Below are positions 23,469 to 34,420 of a DNA stretch of 64,000 nt, one piece after another; position 1 is the stretch's first letter, and each line of letters begins with the position of its first letter. Made by a program: the position numbers and the translations under genes. This stretch comes from Rhynchopus euleeides (lineage: Eukaryota > Euglenozoa > Diplonemea > Diplonemida > Diplonemidae): assembly GCA_963210315.1 (NCBI GenBank), contig OY723254.1, forward strand, positions 2,324,379 to 2,388,378. The letters are read 5' to 3'. The notes under the pieces are model-generated. The model did no database searches and was not told where the DNA came from. It saw only the letters and a program-made list of their open reading frames with translations.

Positions 23469-23470
23469 TA

Positions 23471-24164
23471 CCCCCCCCCCCCCCCCGACCCCAGCACCCC
23501 GCACTCCACTGCCAGAACACAAGGAATACACACAGGGCAGTCTCGGGGCCTATATCGACACACGCGCTTCTCACTGCAACGTCGCCCCGCAGCATCTTTT
23601 TCTTCTTTTTTTTTGCTCAAAATATTGGAACTCACTCCCCACCGCCTCCTGCGGCGGCGGCGCCTCGTCACTATTTTTGTTGTGTTTTGTTTGTTTTTGG
23701 GCATATCTTTTTTTGGCTTGGAAGAAATAACGGACACAGAGACGACGGAGGGGCTGGGGAATCGGGGAGGTGGGGGGGTGGGACGTGTGGGCGAGGCGTG
23801 TCTATGTTGGAGATGTTTCCAGTTGGAGCCGCAGGCAATCGTGGGGGAGGGGGGGGGGAGGGGGCGACCACGTTGCATGATGAAGTGCAAGCGTGAAGGC
23901 GGGTGGCATGGCGCCGAACCATTGTTTGCAAAAGAAAAAAGGGGGAGGGGGTGGGTAGCCCATTTCCCTTTCAGGAGGAAATGGCTTTGGAGTGCCAGAA
24001 AGAAAACCCCCGCTGGGATGCAAAAAAAACAGCTCTGGCCGCGAGGAAGATGAGGAGAAGAGGAGACTGACGGCAGAAGAGAATAGGAGACCTCTGCGGG
24101 GGGGGGGGGGGGGGGGGGGAGGGGGGGGGATCTTTTTGAAACTGACAGGAGGCCTGTTGCAGTA
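23471..24164. other. Spacer with homopolymer runs
   Basis: No gene is supported. It contains C runs immediately after element C, a T run near 23603-23613, a G run of about 25 bases at 24098-24128, and unremarkable sequence between. Confidence 0.4.
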
Positions 24165-24581
24165 AAAATACTACGAGAAACACTTGGCCTCTATGCTGTG
24201 AGTGTTGCATTGGACGCTTCCACCTGTTGAACGGGCTCCACCTCTTGCACTTTGAAACCCCCCCCCCCCATATTTTTTTTGATTTGACAACTCCGGTTTG
24301 GTGTACCTCGATGAGCTTACCTTACCTTGTCGTCGGACACAACATATCATCGTTGTCCCAAACCCCGTAACCCACGTGAAGTGGATCATCTGAAGTGCAG
24401 AATGAGGTGGAGCAGGTGGAGCACGAAACATAAGTAAACCATAGCAAGAGAGGCCAGCAGCAGTCCCGAGTCCATCGCGTTCCTCGTAGCATTTCCCGTA
24501 CCACACAGGTGTGTTATGTGCAAAATACTACGAGAAACACTTGGCCTCTATGCTGTGAGTGTTGCATTGGACGCTTCCACC
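24165..24581 (+). repeat. 60-bp direct repeat flanking a 297-bp insert
   Basis: The same 60 bases, starting AAAATACTACGAG and ending GACGCTTCCACC, occur at 24165-24224 and 24522-24581. The insert between them consists mainly of the 243-bp dispersed repeat at 24280-24522. A 60-bp flank duplication is long for a transposon target site; a tandem duplication with a later insertion is an alternative. Confidence 0.6.
24280..24522. repeat. 243-bp dispersed repeat, copy 1
   Basis: The sequence starts TGATTTGACAACTCC and ends GTGTTATGTGCA, preceded by T5 and followed by A3. It is repeated, apparently without change, at 28916-29158 in the same orientation. TG...CA ends and two direct copies 4.6 kb apart are what the LTRs of a retrotransposon would show. 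A T-run before and A-run after would also suit a pair of SINE-like copies read on the minus strand. Confidence 0.65.
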
Positions 24582-24604
24582 CAGGACCCTTAGGACCCAA
24601 GGAC

Positions 24605-26556
24605 TTAGGGACGCCGCGCGAACGGTCTACTATTGAAGTGATCAGGCTCCGTCGCCCATCGTATGCATCCCTCCGATGGTAATGTACCGCTTTCTACGTT
24701 GTCACGAGCACCTTGTACGGAAAACGATCGAACCTCACTCGCTGAGGGGATCCGCCTGCCTCGGCCGTGTGCCGCCGTCGTGTGGTCAGCCTCGTGATTC
24801 TTGGTGTGCCCTATCGACAACATGCCTGTCTCTCCAGTTGCCGCACCCGGCGAGAGAGTTGATGCGTCTCAACCCGGCGAAACTAAGGGGGCAAAGGTTG
24901 CACACAGCCCCGCCTGTGCTGCAACCACCCGCTCTTGGCTGACCCCCGACGTCTGGTGCGTTTCCCACTCCGGGTATTTGAATCCTCACCCTGTACCTCT
25001 TCGGGATCCTCCATCCCCTGGGGAACCCTTCCCCTCGAGGCTTCTTCACGTCTCCGACATATTGGTGTGTGCCCACATGACCCTTCTTCCTGACATCCTC
25101 GATGTCGTTTTGCACCCCGGGCGATGCACTGAGACGGCCGTATCCAGGTAGTCAGTGGCCATGCCCAGCCCCTCAGCGTGACAGTCCTCTGGTGCGCTCC
25201 CAGCACCACCACCGCGACGCTCGTGCATATTCAGCCACCATGACCCGGCAGCTCTCGCCTGGGGACAGGGCTCGGCGGATCGAGAAATCACAGTCTGAAA
25301 CTCGCCTCCCAGCTCCTCCGCAGCAGTCTACTGTCCGGCCGTCTTAAACTCTCGCCCTTCGGGAGCCCGGCCAACACCCGGTGCTTTCCGGCGTGATCTC
25401 GATCGCTCTGTGGCTCTCTGTGTCCTCTCCGGTCTTCGCTGGCTGCGAGCGAGTTGCGGGGTGAAGCCCAACGCGCCTCTTCATGGCGCACTGGAGACGC
25501 TGCATGGAGTGCCCAGGGGTAGGTGTGAGAGGTGCCGGCCCTTCTGGGTGAAAGAGGGCGATCGCGCGCACTGTCGTCTCCTGAACTCCGCTCGAGCGGT
25601 GGACAACACGTTCCTGCGGCCCCCTTCCCACTGGGCTGATCCCCACTGTACCTGCCCCATCGCCCGCCTCGTAGACAGCGCATCAAACGGAGGCCCTGTG
25701 GCCCCACGTGGCGTCGATTCAGTGGTAACGCCCGGACTCAGTGTGGAGGGCGTATTTCCCGGTGCGTGAGGAAATTCGAGGCCCTGGAGGTGTGGGCATG
25801 CCAGAAGGATTCTCGGAGTCGCCTTCTTAATGAGAGAGGTGAGTCCCCGCGGACCGGAGCTTGTCGCACGCTGCAGTCGCTGTTCGGGCTTGTCGAGTAG
25901 GCTGCTGGGTACTCGGGAAGACTGGCTGACTGCCCCCCAACCTTGTGGAATGATCTCGGCCCGCTGCCATGGCTGCGGTTTCGGTGGACCCCCTCAGCGG
26001 CGGCACCGCTGACACAGGCGATGCGGACGCGTCTCTCAGTCGCTGCTTCTTTTGCTCCCCGAGCAGTGCAGCTTGGGAGAGCGTCTCGGCTGTGTTGGAT
26101 ACCTGATCTCTGTGTATGTCCCACGGCACCTCGCAGGTGTCCAGTCAGCAGCTCCCCTTCCCTGCATGGAACTGTGAGGTCGTACGTCTCAACACCGGGC
26201 CCCAGACGCCCGGAACTCCCCCTGACCCCTGTGAATAATGCAGGCTTGAATGTGTGTCCCCCGGCAGGGAGACTATGCTTCGACGGAGTATGCCCCGCTT
26301 GGGGCGTGTGCGGGCATCCGCTTGACGCCGGGGTGCGCGTAGTCGGCATTCGCGCAGATAAGCTGGGCACGACAGACGTGCCGGCTTCTCGGGGGCGTGT
26401 CCGGGGGCGTTGCATTGGTACACGAAAACTGTCGCCCTCGGAAAGCTCACGTCGCGTCACCGTGCTCGAGCTGGATCTGGCAGGCTGTGTGTGACAGGCC
26501 ACCCTTCCGCCTTCAGGTGCCGTCGCTCGGGCAAAAAAGGTGTATTTCTCAATCAA
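24605..26556. pseudogene. Decayed coding-like region between the two 243-bp repeats
   Basis: Open frames of 80-270 codons occur on both strands, the longest on the minus strand at 25738-26556. One minus-strand frame (24786-25115) has a CxxC segment, VCNLCPLSFAGLRRIN, that resembles half of a zinc finger. No reverse transcriptase, integrase or protease motif was found. If the flanking repeats are LTRs, this would be the eroded internal region. It may equally be noncoding GC-rich DNA. Confidence 0.25.
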
Positions 26557-26840
26557 GAGAGTATGCCCCTCACGATTGTGGCACGATTGTGTCTCCCCGG
26601 GTCAGGCTCGGTATTCCAGTCGAAAGCGTAAATGCCCCTCGGCACTGTGCTGGGCGGGGTTGTGTCTCGGTCAGGAGAGGAGGTGCCCCTCAGGCAAAAT
26701 CCTGCGTCTCGCGGTCGGGAGTGAGTGCCCCTCGGCAGGAATGTGTCTCGGCCAGGTGTCCCTCAGGCAGGGAATGTAATGTCTCGGCCCGGTGTCCCTC
26801 GGGCATGAATGTGCGTCTTGGCCAGGTGCCCCTCAGGCAG

Positions 26841-27160
26841 GGTGCCCCGTAGGCGGAAATGTATGTCTTGACCAGGTGCCCCTCGGGCAGGGTGCCTCGT
26901 AGGCGGAAGTGTATGTCTTGGCCAGGTGCCCCTCGGGCAGGGTGCCTCGTAGGCGGAAGTGTCTGTCTTGGCCAGGTGCCCCTCGGGCAGGGTGCCTCGT
27001 AGGCAGAGGTGTCTGTCTTGGCCAGGTGCCCCTCGGGCAGGGTGCCCCGTAGGCGGAAGTGTGTGTCTTGACCAGGTGCCCCTCGGGCAGGGTGCCTCGT
27101 AGGCGGAAATGTATGTCTTGGCCAGGGGCTCCTCAGGCAGGGTGCCCCGCAAGCGTAAGC
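26841..27160 (+). repeat. Minisatellite with a 50-bp period
   Basis: Six to seven units of exactly 50 bp, starting GGTGCCTCGTAGGCGG at 26841, 26891, 26941, 26991, 27041, 27091 and 27141. Units differ by single bases. Looser relatives of the same motif (GGTGCCCCTCGGGCA, GTCTCGGTCAGG) spread from about 26560 to 27310. Confidence 0.85.
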
Positions 27161-27759
27161 TGTAGGTATGTCGTGGCCAGGTGCCCCTCAGGCAGGTAAT
27201 GTCTCGGCGAGATGCCCCTCGGGCAGGAAAAATGCGTCTCGGCTAGGTGCCTCTCAGGCAGAAGTGGGTGTCTCGGTCCGATGCTCCTCGGCAAGATCGT
27301 GTCTCGGTCAGGAAAGTAGGAGTTGGATATCACTGACGTCACTTTGCTGCATCAGTATCGACCCATTTATCAGCACCCGACTGTTGCTCTTGGTCCCGCC
27401 TTTGTCAGCGCCTCTGTGACGGAACCTCCAGCTGAAGTATGCGTTTGGAAACCTTGAGCGCGATCAAGCGTGAAGCAGGTTTTCGGCGAGGCGCGGTGAT
27501 AGTCTCGATGGCTGATGGGAATGTCCTCAATCCGCTGCGGCCACGGGCGCAGCGCTGTCCCGCTGTCACGTTCATAAGCGGCGGAGGACCACCTTGAACA
27601 CCACGGCGTCATCATCCCCATCTTTTTGCGCCCCTCCTTCGTGCTGATCCCCCCGTGCACCTCGCCGTCATTTATTAGAACCAGTGCGTGGGGGTGTTGT
27701 TGTCCTCAACCGCGGCTTCAGCCCTCTTGAGACCTGACACGAGCATGGTGTGAGGGTCG

Positions 27760-28880
27760 TCTTCTCGGTCGGGATTTGGTGCCCCTCGGGCAAGATTGTG
27801 TATCTCTCGGTCGGGAGAGCGGGTGCCCCTCGGGCAAAATTTTTGTCTCGGTCAGGAGAACAGGTGCCCCTCGGGCGAGATGCTGCGTCTCTCGGTCGGG
27901 AGAGTGGGTGCCCCTCGGGCATAGTTTTGTCTCGGTCAGGATAACGGGTGCCCCTCGGGCAAAACTGCGTGTCTCTCGGTCGGGAGAGTGAGTGCCCCTC
28001 GGGCAGAATATTGTCTCGGTCAGGAGAACAGGTGCCCCTCGGGCGAGATGCTGCGTCTCTCGGTCGGGAGAGTGGATGCCCCTCGGGCAGAATATTGTCT
28101 CGGTCAGGAGAACAGGTGCCCCTCGGGCAAGACTGCGTGTCTCTCGGTCGGGAGAGTGGGTGCCCCTCGGGCAAAATTTTTGTCTCGGTCAGGAGAACAG
28201 GTGCCCCTCGGGCGAGATGCTGCGTCTCTCGGTCGGGAGAGTGGGTGCCCCTCGGGCAGAATATTGTCTCGGTCAGGAGAACAGGTGCCCCTCGGGCAAA
28301 ACTGCGTGTCTCTCGGTCGGGAGAGTGAGTGCCCCTCGGGCAGAATATTGTCTCGGTCAGGAGAACAGGTGCCCCTCGGGCGAGATGCTGCGTCTCTCGG
28401 TCGGGAGAGTGGATGCCCCTCGGGCAGAATATTGTCTCGGTCAGGAGAACAGGTGCCCCTCGGGCAAGACTGCGTGTCTCTCGGTCGGGAGAGTGGGTGC
28501 CCCTCGGGCAAAAGTTTTGTCTCGGTCAGGAGAACAGGTGCCCCTCGGGCGAGATGCTGCGTCTCTCGGTCGGGAGAGTGGGTGCCCCTCGGGCAGAATA
28601 TTGTCTCGGTCAGGAGAACAGGTGCCCCTCGGGCAAAACTGCGTGTCTCTCGGTCGGGAGAGTGAGTGCCCCTCGGGCAGAATATTGTCTCGGTCAGGAA
28701 ACCAGGTGCCCCTCGGGCAAGACTGCGTGTCTCTCGGTCAGGAGAGTGGGTGCCCCTCGGGCAGGGTAGAATGCTGCGTCTCTCAGACGGTCAGATCGTG
28801 TGTCCCTCAGTCAGGAGAGGAGGTCTCGGTCGCTAAAAACGCGCCCCCTCGGGCAGAGTGGTTGTGTCATCGCTGTTGTG
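27760..28880 (+). repeat. Satellite array with a 337-bp higher-order period
   Basis: The basic unit is about 42 bp, built on GTGCCCCTCGGGCA and GTCTCGGTCAGGAGA. Several distinguishable unit types alternate in a fixed order, so the order repeats every 337 bp: the variant starting AAAACTGCGTG recurs at 27961, 28298 and 28635. The array is free of stop codons in long stretches of several frames, giving open frames of 225 and 308 codons that are by-products of the repeat. It is related to the 50-bp array just upstream. Confidence 0.85.
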
Positions 28881-28915
28881 TCACACCAATTGCCTCTCGG
28901 GCGGTGTGTCTTTTT

Positions 28916-29158
28916 TGATTTGACAACTCCGGTTTGGTGTACCTCGATGAGCTTACCTTACCTTGTCGTCGGACACAACATATCATCGTTGTCCCAAACC
29001 CCGTAACCCACGTGAAGTGGATCATCTGAAGTGCAGAATGAGGTGGAGCAGGTGGAGCACGAAACATAAGTAAACCATAGCAAGAGAGGCCAGCAGCAGT
29101 CCCGAGTCCATCGCGTTCCTCGTAGCATTTCCCGTACCACACAGGTGTGTTATGTGCA
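28916..29158. repeat. 243-bp dispersed repeat, copy 2
   Basis: Same sequence and orientation as 24280-24522, beginning TGATTTGACAAC and ending GTTATGTGCA. It abuts the end of the satellite array. The flanks of the two copies do not match each other apart from the T and A runs. Confidence 0.65.
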
Positions 29159-29161
29159 AAA

Positions 29162-30784
29162 AATAACACCACACCCCCCAGCGATTATTTGAAACGAATT
29201 TTAGTCTTCATAATCTTCGAACCCTCTTCTGAGAAACATCCCAGCGAGAGAGCTGCTGAATCGAAACATCTCCCTTTCAGCCCCGCTTGTTATTCTGTGG
29301 GGGGGGGGGGGGGGCTAGGAGTCAGTCACAGGCGACACAGCTGCTGCCATTTCCCTTTAGGCTGTGCCCCCTCCCACCACCCTCTTTCTCCTCAAAGGGC
29401 CCCGCCGCACGCAACGTGCCTGTTTTGCGCAACCAGGGGGAGGGGAACACCACGTGTGTCACAAAGCTGTGCGATCATCATGCGCAGGGAGGGCGGGGAT
29501 GGTTTTTTTGACACAGCTTTTTTGACCTCAATTTCTGAGGATGGACGACCTGTCGCGAAGCACGGCGAAGGCGCAGAGAAGGCCCTCAAGAGGAGAATGT
29601 GAGGGCGCTCGGGGAGGAGGGGGGGGGAGATGCGAATATTCGTTCGCGGGGATATTCACACTTTGGAGTCTACGTGAGAGAGAGTGGGAGAGGGGCAGAG
29701 CGAGAGAGAGAGAGAGAGAAGGGCATCTGCCTTTCAGGATTTTCAGGGGTTTCTCGTGTCCAAGGCCCGTCACCGACCCAGTGAAGGGATCATGTCTCGA
29801 GGGCAATCCGGACTGGAGCTTGTTCTTCCGGCCGCACATTGGCATTGACTTGGAGTTGCGCTCTTGAATCTTTGTTTGTACGAACGGTGCCTGCTAGAGC
29901 ACGTGGGTGTGTTGTATGTAGGATACCGAACGCTGCCACCGACCCATTTTTTTTAGTCTGAAATAACACGCTGTTCTGCCAAACTAAAACTTGCAAATAA
30001 CGCAGCCCCCTTCGGTAAAACCCGCTATTGTTGACGCCCTCCATCTCCCGAGAGTGAAATGGTATGGATATGAGGGGCAGGGGAGGAGGTGAGGAGATGT
30101 GTGTGTGTGCACGGCGGGGCTTCCTGGATGGGGGCTGAACTCTGACGGTTCTCCCCCCAGGCCCCCACCGGCACTCTTGTAAGAAGGGGGGGTATGGGGT
30201 AGGGAGGCCAACATGCAGCGTAGGAGAAGAGCAGAGGCGTGTGTGGTGTGTGGGGTTCGACACCACATCCGGACAGGTGCAGGTAGAATTGTGGTTGATA
30301 TTTGGAGGTGTGTCCTTGATTCATGTTCTCCCGGCAAGCTTGTCTCGAAAACAAGAGTGTACAAGGGTACACGCAACGCACCTCTACACCGCACTATTTG
30401 CAAGTGGCACACAGACGAAGGGCAGCCCCCACTCGCTGTGCAGACCACACCCCAGTCTGATGGAAGTGGTGTGAGTGGGGGGGGGGCGCAAGATCCGGAT
30501 GAGCCAGTTTCAAGAAACACGTTTCAAAAATCTTGGAATGATCTCGGATCTGCGTCTGCCGTTCTTTTTGTGCGAAAATCCAGCTGCGTTCTTCCAGAAA
30601 AATAAAAGGTGCTGCTGGAAGAGGGGGTGGGGGGTGGGGGGGAAGAGGGGCGACGGCCCTGGTGGTGTACCGTTGCTGCATGCACGCCACGTCGCAGAAA
30701 GAATCGTTGTGTCGGGCGACAATCTAATCATATGGAGTGGGATGAGAGAGGAGAAGGTGTCATCACGTGCGCCCCCCCCCCCCC
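29162..30784. other. Spacer before element C copy 2
   Basis: No gene is supported. It has a G run at 29298-29315, a GA-rich microsatellite near 29699-29725 and C or G runs at 30476-30488 and 30770-30784. Short open frames show no domain. Confidence 0.4.
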
Positions 30785-30786
30785 TA

Positions 30787-31934
30787 GGGGGGGTCAAATG
30801 CCACCCTTTTACGTGGACAAACACGATTTTTCAAAAATCCGGCGCAGAGGCCCCAAAGCCCCCGTAAACCCTCCAAACCCCCCCAGATCGGTCCGGAAAC
30901 CCATCGAACCCCACTTTTCCACCATTCCGGGCACCTCAGGTGCCCGAATTGGGGTACCTAAATTTTGTGCCACCGTTTGGTACCGGACAGTGCCACTGTG
31001 TGGGAGGTTGGAAAAGAAAATGCCCCAACACACCACATCTGAGGGTTGCAATGCATGTTGCTTGCCAACCACGTCATCCGGTGGGTGTCAGGCGCTATGT
31101 AGGTGGCATTAGCCAGGTCTTCGATGAGTTCTGGCTTGTATATGTACCTCCCTGCCACCATGCACCGGGAGGCTGCCTGTAGGTACGGAACAAGTCCAGA
31201 TGGTCGTGTGATTCCTGTGCAGCAGTGCTCCACAACCGGGATGTGTTGACAACGACTGTTGCAACACGAGCTGTACATTCCGGGAACACACGAAGTGCGC
31301 TGTCGTGGTACCCATTGTGCCAGAATTGGTAGTTGCTGCGGTCTACTTTGCCTGGCCCAAGAGCACTGGTACTGAACGGTGCAATATGCGTGGCGAGGTG
31401 AATGCAACGGAAGGGCGCAAAGTCAATACAGCTCTCGGATGGCGGGTGGTGGTGCCACTAGTGTGTGACGTTCACTCGAGGATACAACGCATCACAATGA
31501 ATCAGCAACCGTGGACCGAGTACAATACGCTCTCTGTGGCTGGTGTGGGGGACAAAGGCAGTGCCTGTGCCGCAGGCAGGGAGGTACATATACAAGCCAG
31601 AACACATCGAAGACCTGGCTCATGCCACCTACATAGCGCCTGACACCCACCGGATGACGTGGTTGGCAAGCAACATGCATTGCAACCCTCAGATGTGGTG
31701 TGTTGGGGCATTTTCTTTTCCAACCTCCCACACAGTGGCACTGTCCGGTACCAAACGGTGGCACAAAATTTAGGTACCCCAATTCGGGCACCTGAGGTGC
31801 CCGGAATGGTGGAAAAGTGGGGTTCGATGGGTTTCCGGACCGATCTGGGGGGGTTTGGAGGGTTTACGGGGGCTTTGGGGCCTCTGCGCCGGTTTTTTGA
31901 AAAATCGTGTTTGTCACCCCCATTTGACCCCCCC
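30787..31934. mobile_element. TIR element family C, copy 2 (inverted)
   Basis: An 1148-bp element with TA at 30785-30786 and 31935-31936, inverted relative to the copy at 22320-23468. The internal 149-codon frame on the minus strand (30958-31407) gives the same peptide. The tip deletion seen in copy 1 is here at the right end, so it was present before the two copies separated. The right-hand TA is shared with element D. Confidence 0.8.
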
Positions 31935-31936
31935 TA

Positions 31937-32379
31937 GGGCAGTGGTGGCTGCGTACGCGTACGCAGCGTGATTTTCAAAAAGTGCGTACGGCGTACGCGT
32001 ACGCGTACGGCGCTGCGTACGGCAGTCTATGGAGCACAGGAGACGGCCATGGCCGCACACCAAATCCGACAGTCGAACTCAGGTGTACCAGGGGCAGCCT
32101 TCGAGCCTTCCAGTCGGAAGTGGTACCTTTTGCAGTATGCTTGCGGGTGTACTTGCAGGTGTTGCGAGTTATTCGCCACGTGCGCGGCAAGGAACCATCT
32201 GTGAAAGGCAAGAGCAAAGGCCAGGGCCCAGCCACCCGCTGGGTGGCCTACTGTGTGCTGAGAGACCTGGAATACCAGCCGTACGCAAAATCTGCGTACG
32301 CGTACGCAGCGCAATTTTCAGAAAGTGCGTACGGCGTACGCGTACGCGTACCGTACGGCCGTACGCTGCCACCACTGCC
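31937..32379. mobile_element. TIR element family D, copy 1
   Basis: A 443-bp element with ends GGGCAGTGGTGGC and the inverse, flanked by CTA at 31934-31936 and 32380-32382. The subterminal parts of both arms are runs of GTACGC/GCGTAC, a self-complementary hexamer. The interior (about 32020-32290) is ordinary sequence shared with the copy at 36204-36652. A 3-bp YTA target site fits PIF/Harbinger-like MITEs, but no transposase is present to confirm it. Confidence 0.75.
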
Positions 32380-32382
32380 CTA

Positions 32383-34398
32383 GGGGGGGGGGGTGTGGGG
32401 TAGGGTGTGTGCTCACAGTTGTGCTGCACCGACCGTTCTCCGATGTGCGAAAAACAAGTGCTCTCTCTCTCTCTCTCTCTCCCTCCCCCCACCCTCCATC
32501 CCTCGTTACGTTTCTCCTCAAGTCCAGGCTCACCGAATGTCCACGGATGGAGGGTGTGGTGATGGGGGGGGGGGTGTTGCATGGGGGTGTGTCTGGGGCC
32601 CTCCAGAGCTGGGTGATGCCCAGCTGGCCCCCGCCGCTCCCTAGGGGTGCTAGCAGCAGCTGTCCAGCTGTATGTGGATGGATGTTGTGGCGGAAGGGGG
32701 TGCGTTGGTTTGAGGACGGGATGTAATCCTTTAATCGACTCTGGGGGTCTTCGCTACGGGGTGGTCGTCAGTGCATTTTGGTGCATTTCCTGTTGAATTG
32801 GCTGAAAACTGAAGAAGTTTGTCGAAGTTTGTCGACCAGCAAAGACCCCCTCTACACGCGATGTATATTCTGGCCGCACCGGCGTCGAGTGCGTTCGGCT
32901 TTCCCGTCTGGTTTTGATCACAGGAGCGGTTTTTATCGGGGGGTTTTTTTGGCACGACATGGCAGCCCCAAACACATTGTGCTTAGTCTGGGCCATTCGG
33001 TGTGACATTATCTTGCCTCGGTATGATGACAGTCAGGGCGCGAGGGAAGTGGGGGGTGGTCACTAAGAATCGCACGTGCGGCATATCAACCGGAACACTC
33101 TGCCCACTGAATATGTGAGTCGCCCCGAAGTCTCCTGGCCAGTGTCTGCCAGACTTCGGGACTTTGTTCCCCCGCCTGATTCTAACAAAAGTCTCCGGCT
33201 TTGGCCATGCCAACTGCGCTCGCCTCTATGGGGGTGCCTGCTTGTAGCGGCATGTGGTGTTGTTCAGCCGGAAGTCCTGACGGGACGGAACAGCTCCGAA
33301 CACTCCAGAAAAAGCTCAAGCCCCACTGGCCCCCTCCCATGGGTCCCGTACATTCATATTTTTAGGTCTTTCTGCGAAAACCCCACCCCCATCCCCGGTT
33401 TTTATACAGCCCCGAAACTCACAAACCGTCTGAAAGAGAGAGGAGCACCTGATTTGGTGCTGCGAGTGGCATCCTGCTTCCCAAAAGAAAGACTCAACCG
33501 CAACCACCAAAATAAAAATATGTCGAAATGCTAAAAATGAATAATGACACGAAAGGCGACTACACGCAAAAAAAAGTGCATATTTTCAAGAATACCGAAA
33601 TACCTACCCCCCTCCTCTTCACACCGCCCAACCTGCGCCCATACGGTGCACCGATTTGCCACCCCGCTGTGGCAGAACACACGGAGGGCACTCCAGCATC
33701 TGCCTCTCTTCCACTCGACGAAGTTGACACTTTTGCCCATGCCGGTACGCCGACCTTATTCCACACACACACATTGGCGGGCTGCAGTCTTCGGGTCGGG
33801 GGATGGGACATACGATGCTTACTGAGGGGTGAGAGAGTATCCAACAGGGATTCCATCGGGCGGTGGCTGCTGGTCACGCACTCAGGTCGGGGGTGGTGGG
33901 GGGGGGGGTGGGGGACGGGGATGGGGGGGGCGGAGTGTTCGGCTTGCATGCGAACTGACGCCATAACCACAGTGAACCGTCGGCTGGCGTGAAAGCACAT
34001 ATCGGGGCACACTATTGTTTTGTGTGTGCTAAGAGGGCGAGGGTACACTCACGCTCATCCGTGGTTACGTTGAATATCCGCCCGGCACCGCGAGGTTGGG
34101 GGATACAGGGGCTGCTGCACAGAGCAGCACGGCCCTGCTGACCGGGCCAGGCCAGAACAACGGTAATCTCGAAGGGGTGATGGGGGGGGTGTATATGTGT
34201 GTGTGTGTGTGTGCCCTGTGTGGGCGAATGATTGTTCAAAAGGAATATCGTTCAAAAAAGCTGGGAACACTGCAGCGCTTTGCTCGCCTGCCCCGCCCCC
34301 CCACCCCTCCCGCCACCAACCCGTTGCTAGCTCGCCCCTTTCGCCCCCCCGGGGGGTCAGCAAATCTGCACATGCCACACACACGCCACCTCTGCGGC
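32383..34398. other. Intergenic region upstream of the PLP enzyme gene
   Basis: Two kilobases without a supported gene. It has a CT microsatellite at 32461-32483, several G runs (32383-32392, 32564-32574, 33897-33912), a GT microsatellite at 34195-34211, and one short repeat element at 32743-32850. The region ends at the C-rich tract and CGGCAG (34395-34400) that precede the next start. Confidence 0.4.
32743..32850. repeat. 108-bp repeat with inverted ends, copy 1
   Basis: Starts GGGGGTCTTCGCT and ends with the near-inverse AGCAAAGACCCCC, flanked by TCT on both sides. The inner words TTTTGGTGCATTTCCT and its variant are shared with 43088-43200. The two copies are diverged. Confidence 0.45.
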
Positions 34399-34420
34399 AG
34401 GTTCTGGCACTGCTCCTGCC

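Noticed and set aside
27988..28918. 225- and 308-codon open frames as repeat proteins
   Set aside because: The 337-bp period is not a multiple of three and several frames are open in the same DNA, so the frames follow from the satellite lacking stop words.
31982..32383. Protein of element D with AYAYAY repeats
   Set aside because: The repeats are translated GTACGC arrays of the TIR arms, and other frames are equally open.
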